This document shows positions 27,950-38,178 of a stretch of DNA of 51,357 bases, one piece after another. Every line of letters begins with the position of its first letter. Position 1 is the first letter of the stretch. The notes under the pieces were generated by a model, which did not search any database, was not told where the DNA came from, and worked only from the letters and a program-made list of their open reading frames with translations. Where the stretch lies: NCBI GenBank assembly GCA_947623685.1, contig CANQHF010000001.1, positions 83,619 through 134,975 on the forward strand, given 5' to 3'. A program made the translations under genes and the position numbers. This stretch comes from an uncultured Bacilli bacterium. GTDB taxonomy: Bacteria; Bacillota_I; Bacilli_A; RF39; UBA660.

Positions 27950-28984
27950 CTATTTTTCTAAATCAAATTCATCTTCTTTTACTACTTCAAACTTCAAATT
28001 GTTATCTTCATAATGTTTCATAACACTATCAACCATATCAGAATCTATTTCAATCATAATAGAATTCCTATTTATTTCTAAAGATGCCTCTCCTAATACA
28101 CAAGAACCAGCAAACTGATCTAATACAGTTTCTAATTCATTAGTGATATATTTTTCTATTGCTTTATATAGTTCTTTAGGTTTTTGTGCTTGATGGATTC
28201 TTTCTTGCTTACTAGGTGGATCATATATGAAAGCAGTTGGCAGCATACCTTTCGTACCACTCATGTAATGAACAGGAAGATTGTTTTTAGTTAATATATT
28301 TTTTATTTCTTCAGAGGATAATCCTTTAGGATTGATATTAGCTTCAGTTAGTTCTTTTATATTCTTTTTAGTATCTAATCTAAGCTCTCTTGCTTTTCCT
28401 TTTGATAGAAATAATATATCCTCACTATTACTTGATTTTCTTCCTGTATTATTAATTTGATTGCCTTTAATCCAACTTACTTTTGCATAATATAAAAATC
28501 CTGATTCCTTTGCCATATTTTTTACTTTAGTTAAATATTCCCAATTTCCACCTGATTCTTCAGGAAGAAATTCAACTAAAAAAGCCCCTTGTTTTAACAC
28601 ACGGAACTTTTCTTGAAAATCTTTCTCATTATACTGAAAACATGAATAAGAATCAGCAAAATTACGATTTCCACCTTTATTAGTGGATAAATCATAAGGA
28701 TGATCTGTGATGATAGCATCAATAGAATTATCTTTAAACATTGATAAATCCCTACCATCACCATTTATAAGTAAACATTCACATCCAGCTTTAGAAGTTT
28801 TATAAACACCTTTTGAAACCCTAGTAAATAATCCTTTATCAATGCCCTCATAAATTCTAGCACGGATAGAAGGTTTTTTAACATTTAATGCTGCAACATC
28901 TTTAATTACTCTTTCTGCTTCTTTTAAAGTAAACGATTCACAATCATTAAAATAATCTAATAATGACACTTGTATTGACGCCAT
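27950..28984 (-). CDS. DNA methyltransferase with N-terminal HTH-like domain
   Basis: CLLINGDGRDLSMFKDNSIDAIITDHPYDL (motif IV variant DHPY), TVLDQFAGSCVLGEASLEINRNSIMIEID (motif I-like). Confidence 0.8.
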   Translation of the reverse strand: MASIQVSLLDYFNDCESFTLKEAERVIKDVAALNVKKPSIRARIYEGIDKGLFTRVSKGVYKTSKAGCECLLINGDGRDLSMFKDNSIDAIITDHPYDLSTNKGGNRNFADSYSCFQYNEKDFQEKFRVLKQGAFLVEFLPEESGGNWEYLTKVKNMAKESGFLYYAKVSWIKGNQINNTGRKSSNSEDILFLSKGKARELRLDTKKNIKELTEANINPKGLSSEEIKNILTKNNLPVHYMSGTKGMLPTAFIYDPPSKQERIHQAQKPKELYKAIEKYITNELETVLDQFAGSCVLGEASLEINRNSIMIEIDSDMVDSVMKHYEDNNLKFEVVKEDEFDLEK

Positions 28985-28985
28985 A

Positions 28986-29342
28986 TTATTTTAATAATTC
29001 CATTTCTTGATCTACTATATCAGATTTATCTTTAATGGATGATATATATTTATTCACCTTTTCTTGAGTGTTTTTATAATCTTCCATTTCAATAAGTTCT
29101 AGTAGATTATTTGCCTTTTCACCAGTTAATCGAAGAAAAGGTTCTGAAAATTTAATATTATCTTTAAACATAGATATAATTTCATTTATAACTTTATCAT
29201 TATCAAATTTATTATGACTGCTTTCTAAAATACCACCATCTAAATTATGCCCTTTACTATTATAAAAAGTAAAATCTACTGTATATCCTTCGTTATAAAT
29301 ATGAAGAATATTATTTTCAGAACTAATAATTAATTCATCCAT
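28986..29342 (-). CDS. Hypothetical protein
   Basis: Operonic ORF; ends DIVDQEMELLK. Confidence 0.55.
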   Translation of the reverse strand: MDELIISSENNILHIYNEGYTVDFTFYNSKGHNLDGGILESSHNKFDNDKVINEIISMFKDNIKFSEPFLRLTGEKANNLLELIEMEDYKNTQEKVNKYISSIKDKSDIVDQEMELLK

Positions 29343-29989
29343 TATTTATCAAAATCCTCCATATAAATTTCATAATCTAAATATTTATTTAAATCTAAGT
29401 TAGGAGCGGCAACTGGGCATAATTCATTTACTTTACCTATAATAAATTCACATTCTTCATCTGTTAAAGAAACAAATTCTCCTTCTTCGTTTGCTTTTGA
29501 TATTAAGAAATTTCCAGCTATTACATCCTGTTCATCAAAAATATATCTATTGGGTGTTAAACCCATCAATTTACCTTCATCATTTAAAATAAAATCGTAA
29601 GGAATATTATTAGAAAAATAGGTTGGTATACATTGAATAAGTCCACCTACTTCTTGCTGTTTTGCTTTTAATGTGTTATATATCTCTTTTACGACAGGAT
29701 CTTTTCCAACTTCAACACTTATTACTTTAATTTTTTCTGGATATGATACAATCTCAAATGAATCAACTTCAGGTATAAGACCTAAACTACTACCACTATC
29801 CCAATCCATGTGAATTGTACCTATATCATCAACAAAATCTACTTCACCAATAGTACCAGTTTCAACTGAATACATTTCATCTTTCATTGGTTCAAGTAAT
29901 TTAATTTTTGTACCAGATACATATTTTTCTTTAATTGCTTTTATTTCAGCATCCGTAAACTTTTTCAAATCTTTCTCTTTCATATTCAA
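29342..29989 (-). CDS. DUF4314 plus DUF3846-like fusion protein
   Basis: GTKIKLLEPMKDEMYSVETGTIGEVDFVDDIGTIHMDWDSGSSLGLIPEVDSFEI (DUF4314-like) then GLIQCIPTYFSNNIPYDFILNDEGKLMGLTPNRYIFDEQDVIAGNFLI (DUF3846-like). Confidence 0.7.
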   Translation of the reverse strand: MNMKEKDLKKFTDAEIKAIKEKYVSGTKIKLLEPMKDEMYSVETGTIGEVDFVDDIGTIHMDWDSGSSLGLIPEVDSFEIVSYPEKIKVISVEVGKDPVVKEIYNTLKAKQQEVGGLIQCIPTYFSNNIPYDFILNDEGKLMGLTPNRYIFDEQDVIAGNFLISKANEEGEFVSLTDEECEFIIGKVNELCPVAAPNLDLNKYLDYEIYMEDFDK

Positions 29990-30473
29990 ATCTCTCCCTA
30001 AAAATTGTTTTTTCTAATACTTTAATAATTTCATTATTAATCTTATTTTCATATTCCAAATCTTTTATGGTATCTAATAATAAATTCATTTCATCCTGAT
30101 TAAAACTTTCTGTATCTTTTCTTTTATTTAATGATTTTAAGATGTTATTGTTGTTTTTAATTGTTCCTTTGGCGTTTAACCAAGCAGAGTCTACATCTTG
30201 TCCTGTTAAACTAGCATAGTAATTCATCATACTAGGATTTAAATAGCAATGATAACTACCAATTCCCATTAAATACATTAAATCATTATAATAAACATCT
30301 AAATATCTGCATATTTTCTTTAATGTTTTGGCTGAGGGTAATCTAACGCCTCTTTCAACTTTTGATAGTGTCGCATAACTAAGACCAGCTAAAGATGCAA
30401 GTTTTCTTTCAGACACTCCAAGTCTTTCTCTTGATTCTTTAATAATTAGTCCAATATTTGAGTTTTCTTCCAT
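29946..30473 (-). CDS. XRE-family HTH regulator
   Basis: IGLIIKESRERLGVSERKLASLAGLSYATLSKVERGVRLPSAKTLKKICRYLDV. Confidence 0.9.
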   Translation of the reverse strand: MEENSNIGLIIKESRERLGVSERKLASLAGLSYATLSKVERGVRLPSAKTLKKICRYLDVYYNDLMYLMGIGSYHCYLNPSMMNYYASLTGQDVDSAWLNAKGTIKNNNNILKSLNKRKDTESFNQDEMNLLLDTIKDLEYENKINNEIIKVLEKTIFRERFEYERERFEKVYGC

Positions 30474-30502
30474 AATTAATAATTCCTTTCCTTATACTAA
30501 GA

Positions 30503-30859
30503 TTATTTATTCATATTATAGAAACTTCTTAATACTGCAACGACCTCAAACTCTTCCTCATCATTAATTCCTAATTCATTATCAAGAGTTTTTACAAATT
30601 CAAGAACATCACTTGGGAATTCTCCTTTTTTGCAAGGTAAATACCCCGAAATTTTTAACAATCTAACAAAATCTATTTTCAAAGCATTACAAAGATTAAT
30701 TAAAGTTACAACATTATAGTTTTCTCTTGAACCATTTTCAATACGAGTAAGTTCAGTATGGCTGATGCCAACTTCACTTGCCAAATTTCTTTTACTATAT
30801 CCCATAGCAACTCTTTTTAATTTTAATATTTCTGCTAATAATACATAATTATTTTTCAT
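30503..30859 (-). CDS. XRE-family HTH regulator
   Basis: LAEILKLKRVAMGYSKRNLASEVGISHTELTRIENGSRENYNVVTLINLCNAL. Confidence 0.88.
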   Translation of the reverse strand: MKNNYVLLAEILKLKRVAMGYSKRNLASEVGISHTELTRIENGSRENYNVVTLINLCNALKIDFVRLLKISGYLPCKKGEFPSDVLEFVKTLDNELGINDEEEFEVVAVLRSFYNMNK

Positions 30860-30878
30860 TTTTACTTTTCCTTTCTGA

Positions 30879-31607
30879 TTATTTAATTTCTAATTTCATA
30901 CCCAAATAAATACCAGATTCATCTTGAATAGGAATACACATTCCTGTTCGATTATATTTTTTTAACTCAGCCACACAAGCATCAGTTACATTTTCCATTG
31001 TATATCCATCTTTAAACATAAAATATTTTGTTATTGATTCTGATTTTGATGGTGTTTCCTGTTTAGGAGTTGAATTGTTTGATTCGCTTGTATTGTTTGA
31101 CTGAGCAGGTGGTTTTACTTGAGTATTTGGTTTATTCTCCTGATTATTTTCATTTGAAGTGGAGTTTTCTTCTTTTTTATCTTCTTCTGGTTTTTCTTTA
31201 ATATTAACTGATAATTCTTGTTTACTTTCATTTCCTGATGAATCGGATATATGATAAATGATTTTTTGCTCACCTATAACTGATGTATCAACTTCGTTAT
31301 ATTGAACCTTATCCTTTAAATCTCCATCAATATCATCAACAGCACTTTCAATATAAGATAAGTAATCAATATTATCATTGATAAAAATTTCAATACTATT
31401 TTCAGTTAATTTTAAATCTGGAGGAACTTTATCAAATACTGTTTCTTCCAACTTAATATTATCTTCTTTTTTGCTGTCTTCCTTGTTTTTAGGAAATTTC
31501 AAAACAATAAATATAGACATTAAAATAAAGAATAAAATCACCATAATGATTATTATTCTTTTTGTTTTATATTGCCTATATAATTGTATAAGTTCTTCAT
31601 CAGTCAT
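30879..31607 (-). CDS. Membrane-anchored Ig-like (DUF5011-type) protein
   Basis: TM IIIIMVILFFILMSIFIVL, then DKVPPDLKLTENSIEIFINDNIDYLSYIESAVDDIDGDLKDKVQYNEVDTSVIGEQKIIYHISDSSGN. Confidence 0.7.
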   Translation of the reverse strand: MTDEELIQLYRQYKTKRIIIIMVILFFILMSIFIVLKFPKNKEDSKKEDNIKLEETVFDKVPPDLKLTENSIEIFINDNIDYLSYIESAVDDIDGDLKDKVQYNEVDTSVIGEQKIIYHISDSSGNESKQELSVNIKEKPEEDKKEENSTSNENNQENKPNTQVKPPAQSNNTSESNNSTPKQETPSKSESITKYFMFKDGYTMENVTDACVAELKKYNRTGMCIPIQDESGIYLGMKLEIK

Positions 31608-31630
31608 CTTTTTCCTCCTTTAATAGAGAT

Positions 31631-32047
31631 TTAATACTTAAAATTGGGCTTTTCACGAATTATTACATGAAGGGTTGCTTCAGTTATATTTGACGCCTTA
31701 TCCTGAACCTCATAAGTTACATCATATTCTCCAACTTTATTTACATCAATTTCATTGTATTTTACTTTTTTAATAAGATCTCCTTCCAGATTATCAGTAA
31801 CACTTTCTACAAATGATAAATAATTTAACTCATCACCTTTATAGGCAACAATTTTATCTTGAGAAAGAATTAAAACAGGAGGAACAGAGTCCTCCAAATA
31901 TACTGCTTCTTTCTTTATTCTTTCAGATTCTTCTTGTGCTGCTAGTTCTTGATTCTTCTTTATTCTTTGATGATTAAAATATAAAGAAATTCCACTACAA
32001 ATAATTATTACAACTACTAATAAAACAATTGATTTTTTCTTATCCAT
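31631..32047 (-). CDS. Membrane-anchored Ig-like (DUF5011-type) protein, paralog of 30879-31607
   Basis: TM SIVLLVVVIIICSGISLYF, then DSVPPVLILSQDKIVAYKGDELNYLSFVESVTDNLEGDLIKKVKYNEIDVNKVGEYDVTYEVQDKASN. Confidence 0.7.
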   Translation of the reverse strand: MDKKKSIVLLVVVIIICSGISLYFNHQRIKKNQELAAQEESERIKKEAVYLEDSVPPVLILSQDKIVAYKGDELNYLSFVESVTDNLEGDLIKKVKYNEIDVNKVGEYDVTYEVQDKASNITEATLHVIIREKPNFKY

Positions 32048-32059
32048 AAATTCTCCTTT

Positions 32060-33895
32060 TTAATTTAAATATATAAATCCAATAATTGTATAACCATTAT
32101 TTTTATTTGCACTTCTATAATCACTAAATGAAGAATAAGTTTTGGTTCTTACCATTTCATTAGCGTGATCGTTTGCATACTCTACTTGACTACAAGAGTC
32201 ATCCTTACTACAAGGATTACCAACATTACCTTCTGAGATAGTAATACTTTTACCATCATAAGATTCTACATAAGCAACATGACCAAACTTTTCACTAGCT
32301 AATACTACAATAGAATTTGATGATGGCTGTGTCCCAGTTTCTAATCCCATATTAACAGCACTTTTTAACCAAGTTTGAGCATTGCCTGTTGGCATCTTTT
32401 TATTAAATAATTCTAATGTACGACCATACGAAAACCAAGTACATTGACCTTTAAAACCTGAAGTGGCAAGAGCATTTTTTGAATTATAATATTCACTATT
32501 TAGATTTAAGGGAGCAATATCATTACTATATATTGGTTTATGAGTTTTAAAATCATTACCAAGTAATTCTTTATAATCATCAGATTGATATAACATTTCT
32601 AATATATCTAATTGATCATTAGAAAACCAAGTATCAGTACCATCAGTTACGCCTTTTTTCTTATTAAATTCTGCTATATGATGATAATTATTTTTACACC
32701 ACTCCATATAATCATCATACATTCCATTTATTATAACCAATACAGGTATTGTACTTTCAGTAGTATTACCCTCTTCATCTACATCTTCTACTACTTGCTC
32801 ATATTCTTCATGCTTTTCTAATAAATCAGCATCCTTAAATTTAGTAATTAAATCTTTTTCAGTATCATCTAATTCTAATTCTGAATCAGTTGCCTGAATG
32901 ATAGCAAGAGGAATTCGCCAATCAATTTGACCGTAACTTCCTCTAACACCAATAACCACACCATCTGGATTGTCTTCTAACCAATCATCTACTTGTTCAT
33001 CATACTCCTCTTGAATTGTTGATAAATAGTCTTTATATTTTGTTAAAACTGTATCATCCTTTGCTCCAGATCCAAATATAGAACCTATCGCTATGATAAT
33101 TAAAAGTACAAGAGCTAGTGGAATGATTAATTCAGCAAGTGCAGCTAACATAGATATTAAAATTTTTAACATTTTAATAATTAATGATGACGCTACTCGA
33201 ATCATCTTCTTACCAAAAGTTTGATAAACTTTATTACTAACTTTTTTAGCAACTTTCTTAACAGGTTTACTAGCAACCTTTCTAGCTTTTCTTCCTATCT
33301 TATCAGAAAAATATTCTTTTCCAGTACCATCACTATCTACCATCTTATTTAGTTCTCGTGATGTTCTAGTTATCTTTCCACCAAGTTTTGAAACTTTAGA
33401 ACCTGTTTTACTTATCACAGTCACACTTTTAGAAATCTTGCCTTGATTATCATTAAACTTAAAGACCTTCTTACCTACTTTTGATGCTGCCGTTTTTATT
33501 TTACTTTTTTTAGTAGTTTTTAACTTAGAATCTTTAGTATCATTAACTATTTTTTTAATATCTTCCTTGTTAGCATTAGTCTTTAAACGACTAACAAATG
33601 CTTCAGTTGTTTCTTCTTTATTAACTATTTCCGAAGAATTAGAATTAGTTTTTAATCTGGATTCATATTGATTATCATTAGAATTAACAAGATTATCTTC
33701 CTTATTATCATTGGTCGCTAATTTAGAATCTACTTCCTGATTAGCTTCAGCATCATCAATTTTATTTGCTTTCATATCTGATAATGTTTTAGCTGCTCTA
33801 TCAATCGTATCAAAAGTATGACTAGAAGTTTCAGATGTTGTTATTGAAACTCTATCAAGTACCTTCTTAGTATCCTTCTCAGCATTATTATTCAT
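32060..33895 (-). CDS. CHAP-domain peptidoglycan hydrolase, VirB1-like T4SS component
   Basis: TM then C-terminal GQCTWFSYGRTLELFNKKMPTGNAQTWLKSA...KFGHVAYVESYDGKSITISEGN. Confidence 0.85.
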   Translation of the reverse strand: MNNNAEKDTKKVLDRVSITTSETSSHTFDTIDRAAKTLSDMKANKIDDAEANQEVDSKLATNDNKEDNLVNSNDNQYESRLKTNSNSSEIVNKEETTEAFVSRLKTNANKEDIKKIVNDTKDSKLKTTKKSKIKTAASKVGKKVFKFNDNQGKISKSVTVISKTGSKVSKLGGKITRTSRELNKMVDSDGTGKEYFSDKIGRKARKVASKPVKKVAKKVSNKVYQTFGKKMIRVASSLIIKMLKILISMLAALAELIIPLALVLLIIIAIGSIFGSGAKDDTVLTKYKDYLSTIQEEYDEQVDDWLEDNPDGVVIGVRGSYGQIDWRIPLAIIQATDSELELDDTEKDLITKFKDADLLEKHEEYEQVVEDVDEEGNTTESTIPVLVIINGMYDDYMEWCKNNYHHIAEFNKKKGVTDGTDTWFSNDQLDILEMLYQSDDYKELLGNDFKTHKPIYSNDIAPLNLNSEYYNSKNALATSGFKGQCTWFSYGRTLELFNKKMPTGNAQTWLKSAVNMGLETGTQPSSNSIVVLASEKFGHVAYVESYDGKSITISEGNVGNPCSKDDSCSQVEYANDHANEMVRTKTYSSFSDYRSANKNNGYTIIGFIYLN

Positions 33896-33897
33896 AA

Positions 33898-36366
33898 TTA
33901 CCTCGATTGTACTTGATTATCGGTATTATTGACTTTATAAATTGTATAATCTTTTGGAATACGATTTGAGAATGGTATTTTATCAGAACTATAAACTAAT
34001 AATCCTTGCCCTGATGGTGGATCTCCTTCAATATATTTCGCCTCTTCATCACTAATATTAAATATTGAACATATATGAGGTAAATCAAGTGCCTTTTGTT
34101 TTAATATGATAGCAAATTCAGAGTTAGATAAAATCTTTCTTCCTTGTTCGTTTTCTAACATATCAGCAATATTTTGAGTAATGATGGTGTTCATACAAAA
34201 GAACTTTCTACCAACTTTATAAAATTTTGCTATATACTGTGCTGAATAAGGATTAGCAAGTAAAATATGAACCTCATCAATAAATATCCAAGTATATTTA
34301 CCTGCTTGTTTATTAGATGCCATCCTGTTTTGAATATGATCAAGAACAACTAAATATCCAGTTGTTTGTAAACTAGAAGATAACTCACTTATATCAAAAC
34401 ATACTAACCTATTTTGAATATCAACATTAGTATCTTTAGAAAATATATCTAGCGAACCTTTTACATATCTTTCAATAATTAAAGCCAACTTCTTTGCTTC
34501 ATCTTCAGGTTGATTTTTAAGCATCTCATAAAAATCTGGTAAAGTAGGAATTAATGATTTATCTGAAAAATTACTTCTTTCATAATCTTCAAATATCATC
34601 TTAGTACAACGGTCTATAATAGTTTTTTGACCACCTGTTAGACCATTTGCTCCAACAATACTTTCAAGAAATGCTATGATATATTCAACTTTACTTTTAA
34701 TGGGATCATTCTTTCCTTCACTTAATCCATAATCTAGTGATAAATCAAAAGGATTGATATGAGTATTAGAAGTTGTTGAAATCATTATCTTTTGACCTTC
34801 AAAAACATTTAAAAGTTCTGAATATTCATTTTGAGGATCTATGATACAAACATCATCTTCAGGATAACGAATTAAGATTTGTTCTATGATAGTTTTAACA
34901 TTAAAGGATTTTCCAGCTCCACTGGTCGCCAACACACAGCCGTTACCATTGATGAGTTTTTTCCTATCACAGAATATAGAGTTTTTACTAACAAGATTTA
35001 TTCCATAATATAAAGACTTCTCATGAAGGAAATCTTTAGAATTAAATGGAACATTTACTGCTGTTGCTTCACTTGTTAAAGTACGCTGAAATTGAATAGT
35101 ATTATGCCCTAAAGGAAGAATATTTTGTAATCCTTCCATTTGTTGCCACAATAAAGGTTTCATCTCTACAAGCATCTCTGAAGCAACCTCTTGAACTCTT
35201 ACGGTTTGATCTTCTAAATCTTCAAAAGAATTTGATGATATACAAACAAGAAAATTGTTTTGAAATATCTTTTGATTATTCTTTTGTAAATCATATTGAA
35301 GTTGTTCTGCATTAGAGATTTTAGTTTCTAACTTTTTATCTTTCACATATTCATAATCAAGATTATTTTTCCCAGCCCTTTTAATTTTTTCTAATCGCTC
35401 AGTTTCCATAGCCGATAAACTCTTATCAACTTGTTTCATCATTTTAGCAGCATTAGTTGGAGTAATATTTAAAGTTGTAATCAAATTGATGTCTTCTAAA
35501 GTAGTAAGGCGATTATAAAATCTTGGTGTTAATGACTTGGGGAGTTTTGAAACATATAAAACTCTTAAAAACTTTTTATCTTCAATCTCTATGAAATCAG
35601 ATTCTCTCATTGAAATTTTTTTAGGAGCAATCACATCAAATATAGATAAGTTATTGTTTTTAGCATATTCACAAATATTATCTATATTTTTATCTTCAGT
35701 AGATTCTATATTAAAGAAATTATATATAAATTTTAAACGATCTTTAACACTTACTAAATTTATTTTTGATTTTAACTCTTTAAACTTTTGCTCAGTCTTT
35801 AAATAAATATTTAAAAATAAAGCATTTGCTTCTATAAAACTTTTAGCTCTTAATGAGATAACTATAAATCTTTTAGTTTCTAGTGTTTCTTCATTAGAAC
35901 CTAAGGAATTAGATATTAAGGTATTAAGTTCTTCGGCAATTTGCTTTTGAGCATCTGTTTTAAGGTGATCAGTTTCAAATATAAACTTCTCTTTAAATCG
36001 TTCAGTCTTAACAGGTGTACCAGCATTTATTACTTCAATATGAGTATCTTCCCTAAATGAATGAAGATATTCTAGCCATTTAAAAAAGATGTTTTCTGCA
36101 TCTTCATCATTAGCTTTAGCAAAAGATACATCTGAATACTCAATACAAATGGAATATTCATCATCACTAATTCTAAAAATTCCAGTTTTCTCATCTACTT
36201 CTTTAAACAAAAAAGAAATAAGTTGCTGACTGGTTTTAGGAGTAAATACTTTAGGGATAATACTTTTATTCTTGTTCTTTGTTTGATTCTTGCGTTTCTT
36301 CGGTGATGTTTTCTTCTTCTGGTTCTTTTGTTTTTTCATTAACAGAAATATCCTCCTTCCTTTCAA
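33898..36366 (-). CDS. VirB4/TraE-like conjugation ATPase
   Basis: Walker A GCVLATSGAGKSFNVK, Walker B YTWIFIDEVHILL; PFSNRIPKDYTIYKVN. Confidence 0.93.
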   Translation of the reverse strand: MKGRRIFLLMKKQKNQKKKTSPKKRKNQTKNKNKSIIPKVFTPKTSQQLISFLFKEVDEKTGIFRISDDEYSICIEYSDVSFAKANDEDAENIFFKWLEYLHSFREDTHIEVINAGTPVKTERFKEKFIFETDHLKTDAQKQIAEELNTLISNSLGSNEETLETKRFIVISLRAKSFIEANALFLNIYLKTEQKFKELKSKINLVSVKDRLKFIYNFFNIESTEDKNIDNICEYAKNNNLSIFDVIAPKKISMRESDFIEIEDKKFLRVLYVSKLPKSLTPRFYNRLTTLEDINLITTLNITPTNAAKMMKQVDKSLSAMETERLEKIKRAGKNNLDYEYVKDKKLETKISNAEQLQYDLQKNNQKIFQNNFLVCISSNSFEDLEDQTVRVQEVASEMLVEMKPLLWQQMEGLQNILPLGHNTIQFQRTLTSEATAVNVPFNSKDFLHEKSLYYGINLVSKNSIFCDRKKLINGNGCVLATSGAGKSFNVKTIIEQILIRYPEDDVCIIDPQNEYSELLNVFEGQKIMISTTSNTHINPFDLSLDYGLSEGKNDPIKSKVEYIIAFLESIVGANGLTGGQKTIIDRCTKMIFEDYERSNFSDKSLIPTLPDFYEMLKNQPEDEAKKLALIIERYVKGSLDIFSKDTNVDIQNRLVCFDISELSSSLQTTGYLVVLDHIQNRMASNKQAGKYTWIFIDEVHILLANPYSAQYIAKFYKVGRKFFCMNTIITQNIADMLENEQGRKILSNSEFAIILKQKALDLPHICSIFNISDEEAKYIEGDPPSGQGLLVYSSDKIPFSNRIPKDYTIYKVNNTDNQVQSR

Positions 36367-36937
36367 CGACTTGTTGTGCTAATTTAAGTAGCACTTGTGT
36401 TTCTTCAGGACTTAATGAAAAACTACCATTTGTATTTGTTGGTTGATTAATACCAAATTTCTTTTTTGCACGAGCAAGTTCTCTTTGCTTATTACGCTCT
36501 TTTTTTAATTCTTTTAATCTTAATTTTTCAGCTTTTTGATTAGATTTTAACTCCTTCTTATTAACTTTAGGTGATGCTGCTTTAACTTTCTTCTTACTAC
36601 TTTCTAAAAGTAACTCTTCTTCAGTTTTATAAAGTAATGGTTTTGCAAAATTAATGTAATTTCGCTTCCAGAAGAAAATAATTTTTTCAGCATTTAAACC
36701 TTGTATTGGAATAAATCCAAAAAAGCCGATTGGAATAGCAACTATAATTACTAACCATCCTGTAATATCACTCCCTAATTTTGGAGATAATAAAAGGTAT
36801 AAAGGAACAGTAGTAATAATAATTAATATTCCAAATATCCATTGGCGTAGAGTAAAGTTATAAAATTTCTCTTTATAATCTTTAATCTCATCATGGATTC
36901 TAGGTTCTATTCTATCCATTATTACCCTCCAGTCCAT
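36266..36937 (-). CDS. PrgI-like membrane protein
   Basis: RIEPRIHDEIKDYKEKFYNFTLRQWIFGILIIITTVPLYLLLSPKLGSDITGWLVIIVAIPIGFFGF. Confidence 0.85.
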   Translation of the reverse strand: MDWRVIMDRIEPRIHDEIKDYKEKFYNFTLRQWIFGILIIITTVPLYLLLSPKLGSDITGWLVIIVAIPIGFFGFIPIQGLNAEKIIFFWKRNYINFAKPLLYKTEEELLLESSKKKVKAASPKVNKKELKSNQKAEKLRLKELKKERNKQRELARAKKKFGINQPTNTNGSFSLSPEETQVLLKLAQQVVERKEDISVNEKTKEPEEENITEETQESNKEQE

Positions 36938-37740
36938 TTTTCAGCCATAGAACTTGTCATTGAAATCATTGCCATTAAGAATCCATTAAGGAACATAATT
37001 GCAATCATAGAACTGATAGATCCTGCATCTGATAATGTTGATAAAGCAAGTGAATATATTGCTGTTGCTACAACTATCATAGATGCTTCAATTCCAAGAG
37101 ATATGGTCGACATTATAAATCTTTTACAAACATTCTGACCATCTTCCCAAGTACCAATCGCTATTGGTATTGGAGAAAATGAAAAACTTAAAATAAGTTT
37201 ACCTATACGAAGGAAAACTTGAACTAGAACTCCTATTAAAGTTCCCATGAAAGGTATATAAAGAATTAAGATAATAACACCCATAAATCCTCTATCAATT
37301 AACCCTCCAGCATTACGAACCAAATCTCCCATTTGAGTGGCGAGATCTGGTACTGAAGAGGAAGATGCTATGGATGAAGTAACCTTAGTTAAAATATCAT
37401 TAGAAATTGACATAATAGAAGACAATAATTCAAATGAATTTTCAATTAACATTTTAAAAATAAAGAAACGGATGCAAGTAAATACAATCCGTTCCCAACT
37501 CATCCTATCATAATCCATTACCTTTTTAGTAATATCTATCAGGAAAAATAATGTTAAAAGACTCAGCCCTATTGGAACAATTACAGAGTGAATACTTGAA
37601 GCTATACTCCATATACTCGTTCCAGTTATTGTGTTCCAATTACATAATCTTCTAATTGTGCCAACAAAATCACTAATATCTATTTTAAATCCAAGAACTT
37701 TAAAGGAGATCCTAAATATGCTTTCAATTAATCCAGCCAT
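36922..37740 (-). CDS. VirB6/TrbL-like T4SS membrane protein
   Basis: Polytopic; FVQ-type conjugation context between VirB2-like and PrgI; SSMAEKWTGG C-term. Confidence 0.75.
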   Translation of the reverse strand: MAGLIESIFRISFKVLGFKIDISDFVGTIRRLCNWNTITGTSIWSIASSIHSVIVPIGLSLLTLFFLIDITKKVMDYDRMSWERIVFTCIRFFIFKMLIENSFELLSSIMSISNDILTKVTSSIASSSSVPDLATQMGDLVRNAGGLIDRGFMGVIILILYIPFMGTLIGVLVQVFLRIGKLILSFSFSPIPIAIGTWEDGQNVCKRFIMSTISLGIEASMIVVATAIYSLALSTLSDAGSISSMIAIMFLNGFLMAMISMTSSMAEKWTGG

Positions 37741-37765
37741 TTATAAAATCCTCCTTTATAAAATC

Positions 37766-38092
37766 TTATAAACCAAATAAACCTTTTGCTTGACTAATAG
37801 CCACTACCATGAATCCAGCCATCATAGTCATAAGACCTCTACTCTTACCTTCAGCGTCTTCTCTTTGCCATCCTAAAGCGAACATAACTGCTCCAATTAA
37901 GGCAACTACTCCACCAATTTTTAAAAGCCAATCACAAATAAACGAAATGAATCCATCAATACTTGATGTATTACTACCAGCAGCGTGAACTTGTGTTGTA
38001 CTTAGGATAAAACTGCTTAAAATAATATTAAATGTACTTACAACTTTTTTATTTAAATTTTTAATCTTAACTGCTAAATTGTTTTTTCTCAT
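37766..38092 (-). CDS. VirB2-like pilin / TrbC-type small membrane protein
   Basis: Signal sequence ending TQVHAAG, then two hydrophobic helices; at head of T4SS operon. Confidence 0.65.
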   Translation of the reverse strand: MRKNNLAVKIKNLNKKVVSTFNIILSSFILSTTQVHAAGSNTSSIDGFISFICDWLLKIGGVVALIGAVMFALGWQREDAEGKSRGLMTMMAGFMVVAISQAKGLFGL

Positions 38093-38111
38093 CTTTATTC
38101 TCCTTTTCTTT

Positions 38112-38129
38112 TGTAGACTATTGTCTACA
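38112..38129. promoter_or_regulatory. Palindromic operator-like site, T4SS operon promoter (proximal)
   Basis: TGTAGACTATTGTCTACA. Confidence 0.65.
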
Positions 38130-38178
38130 CTTAATTTAAAAAAATAAACAACTTAGGCACTACATTAAAAACGACAAA

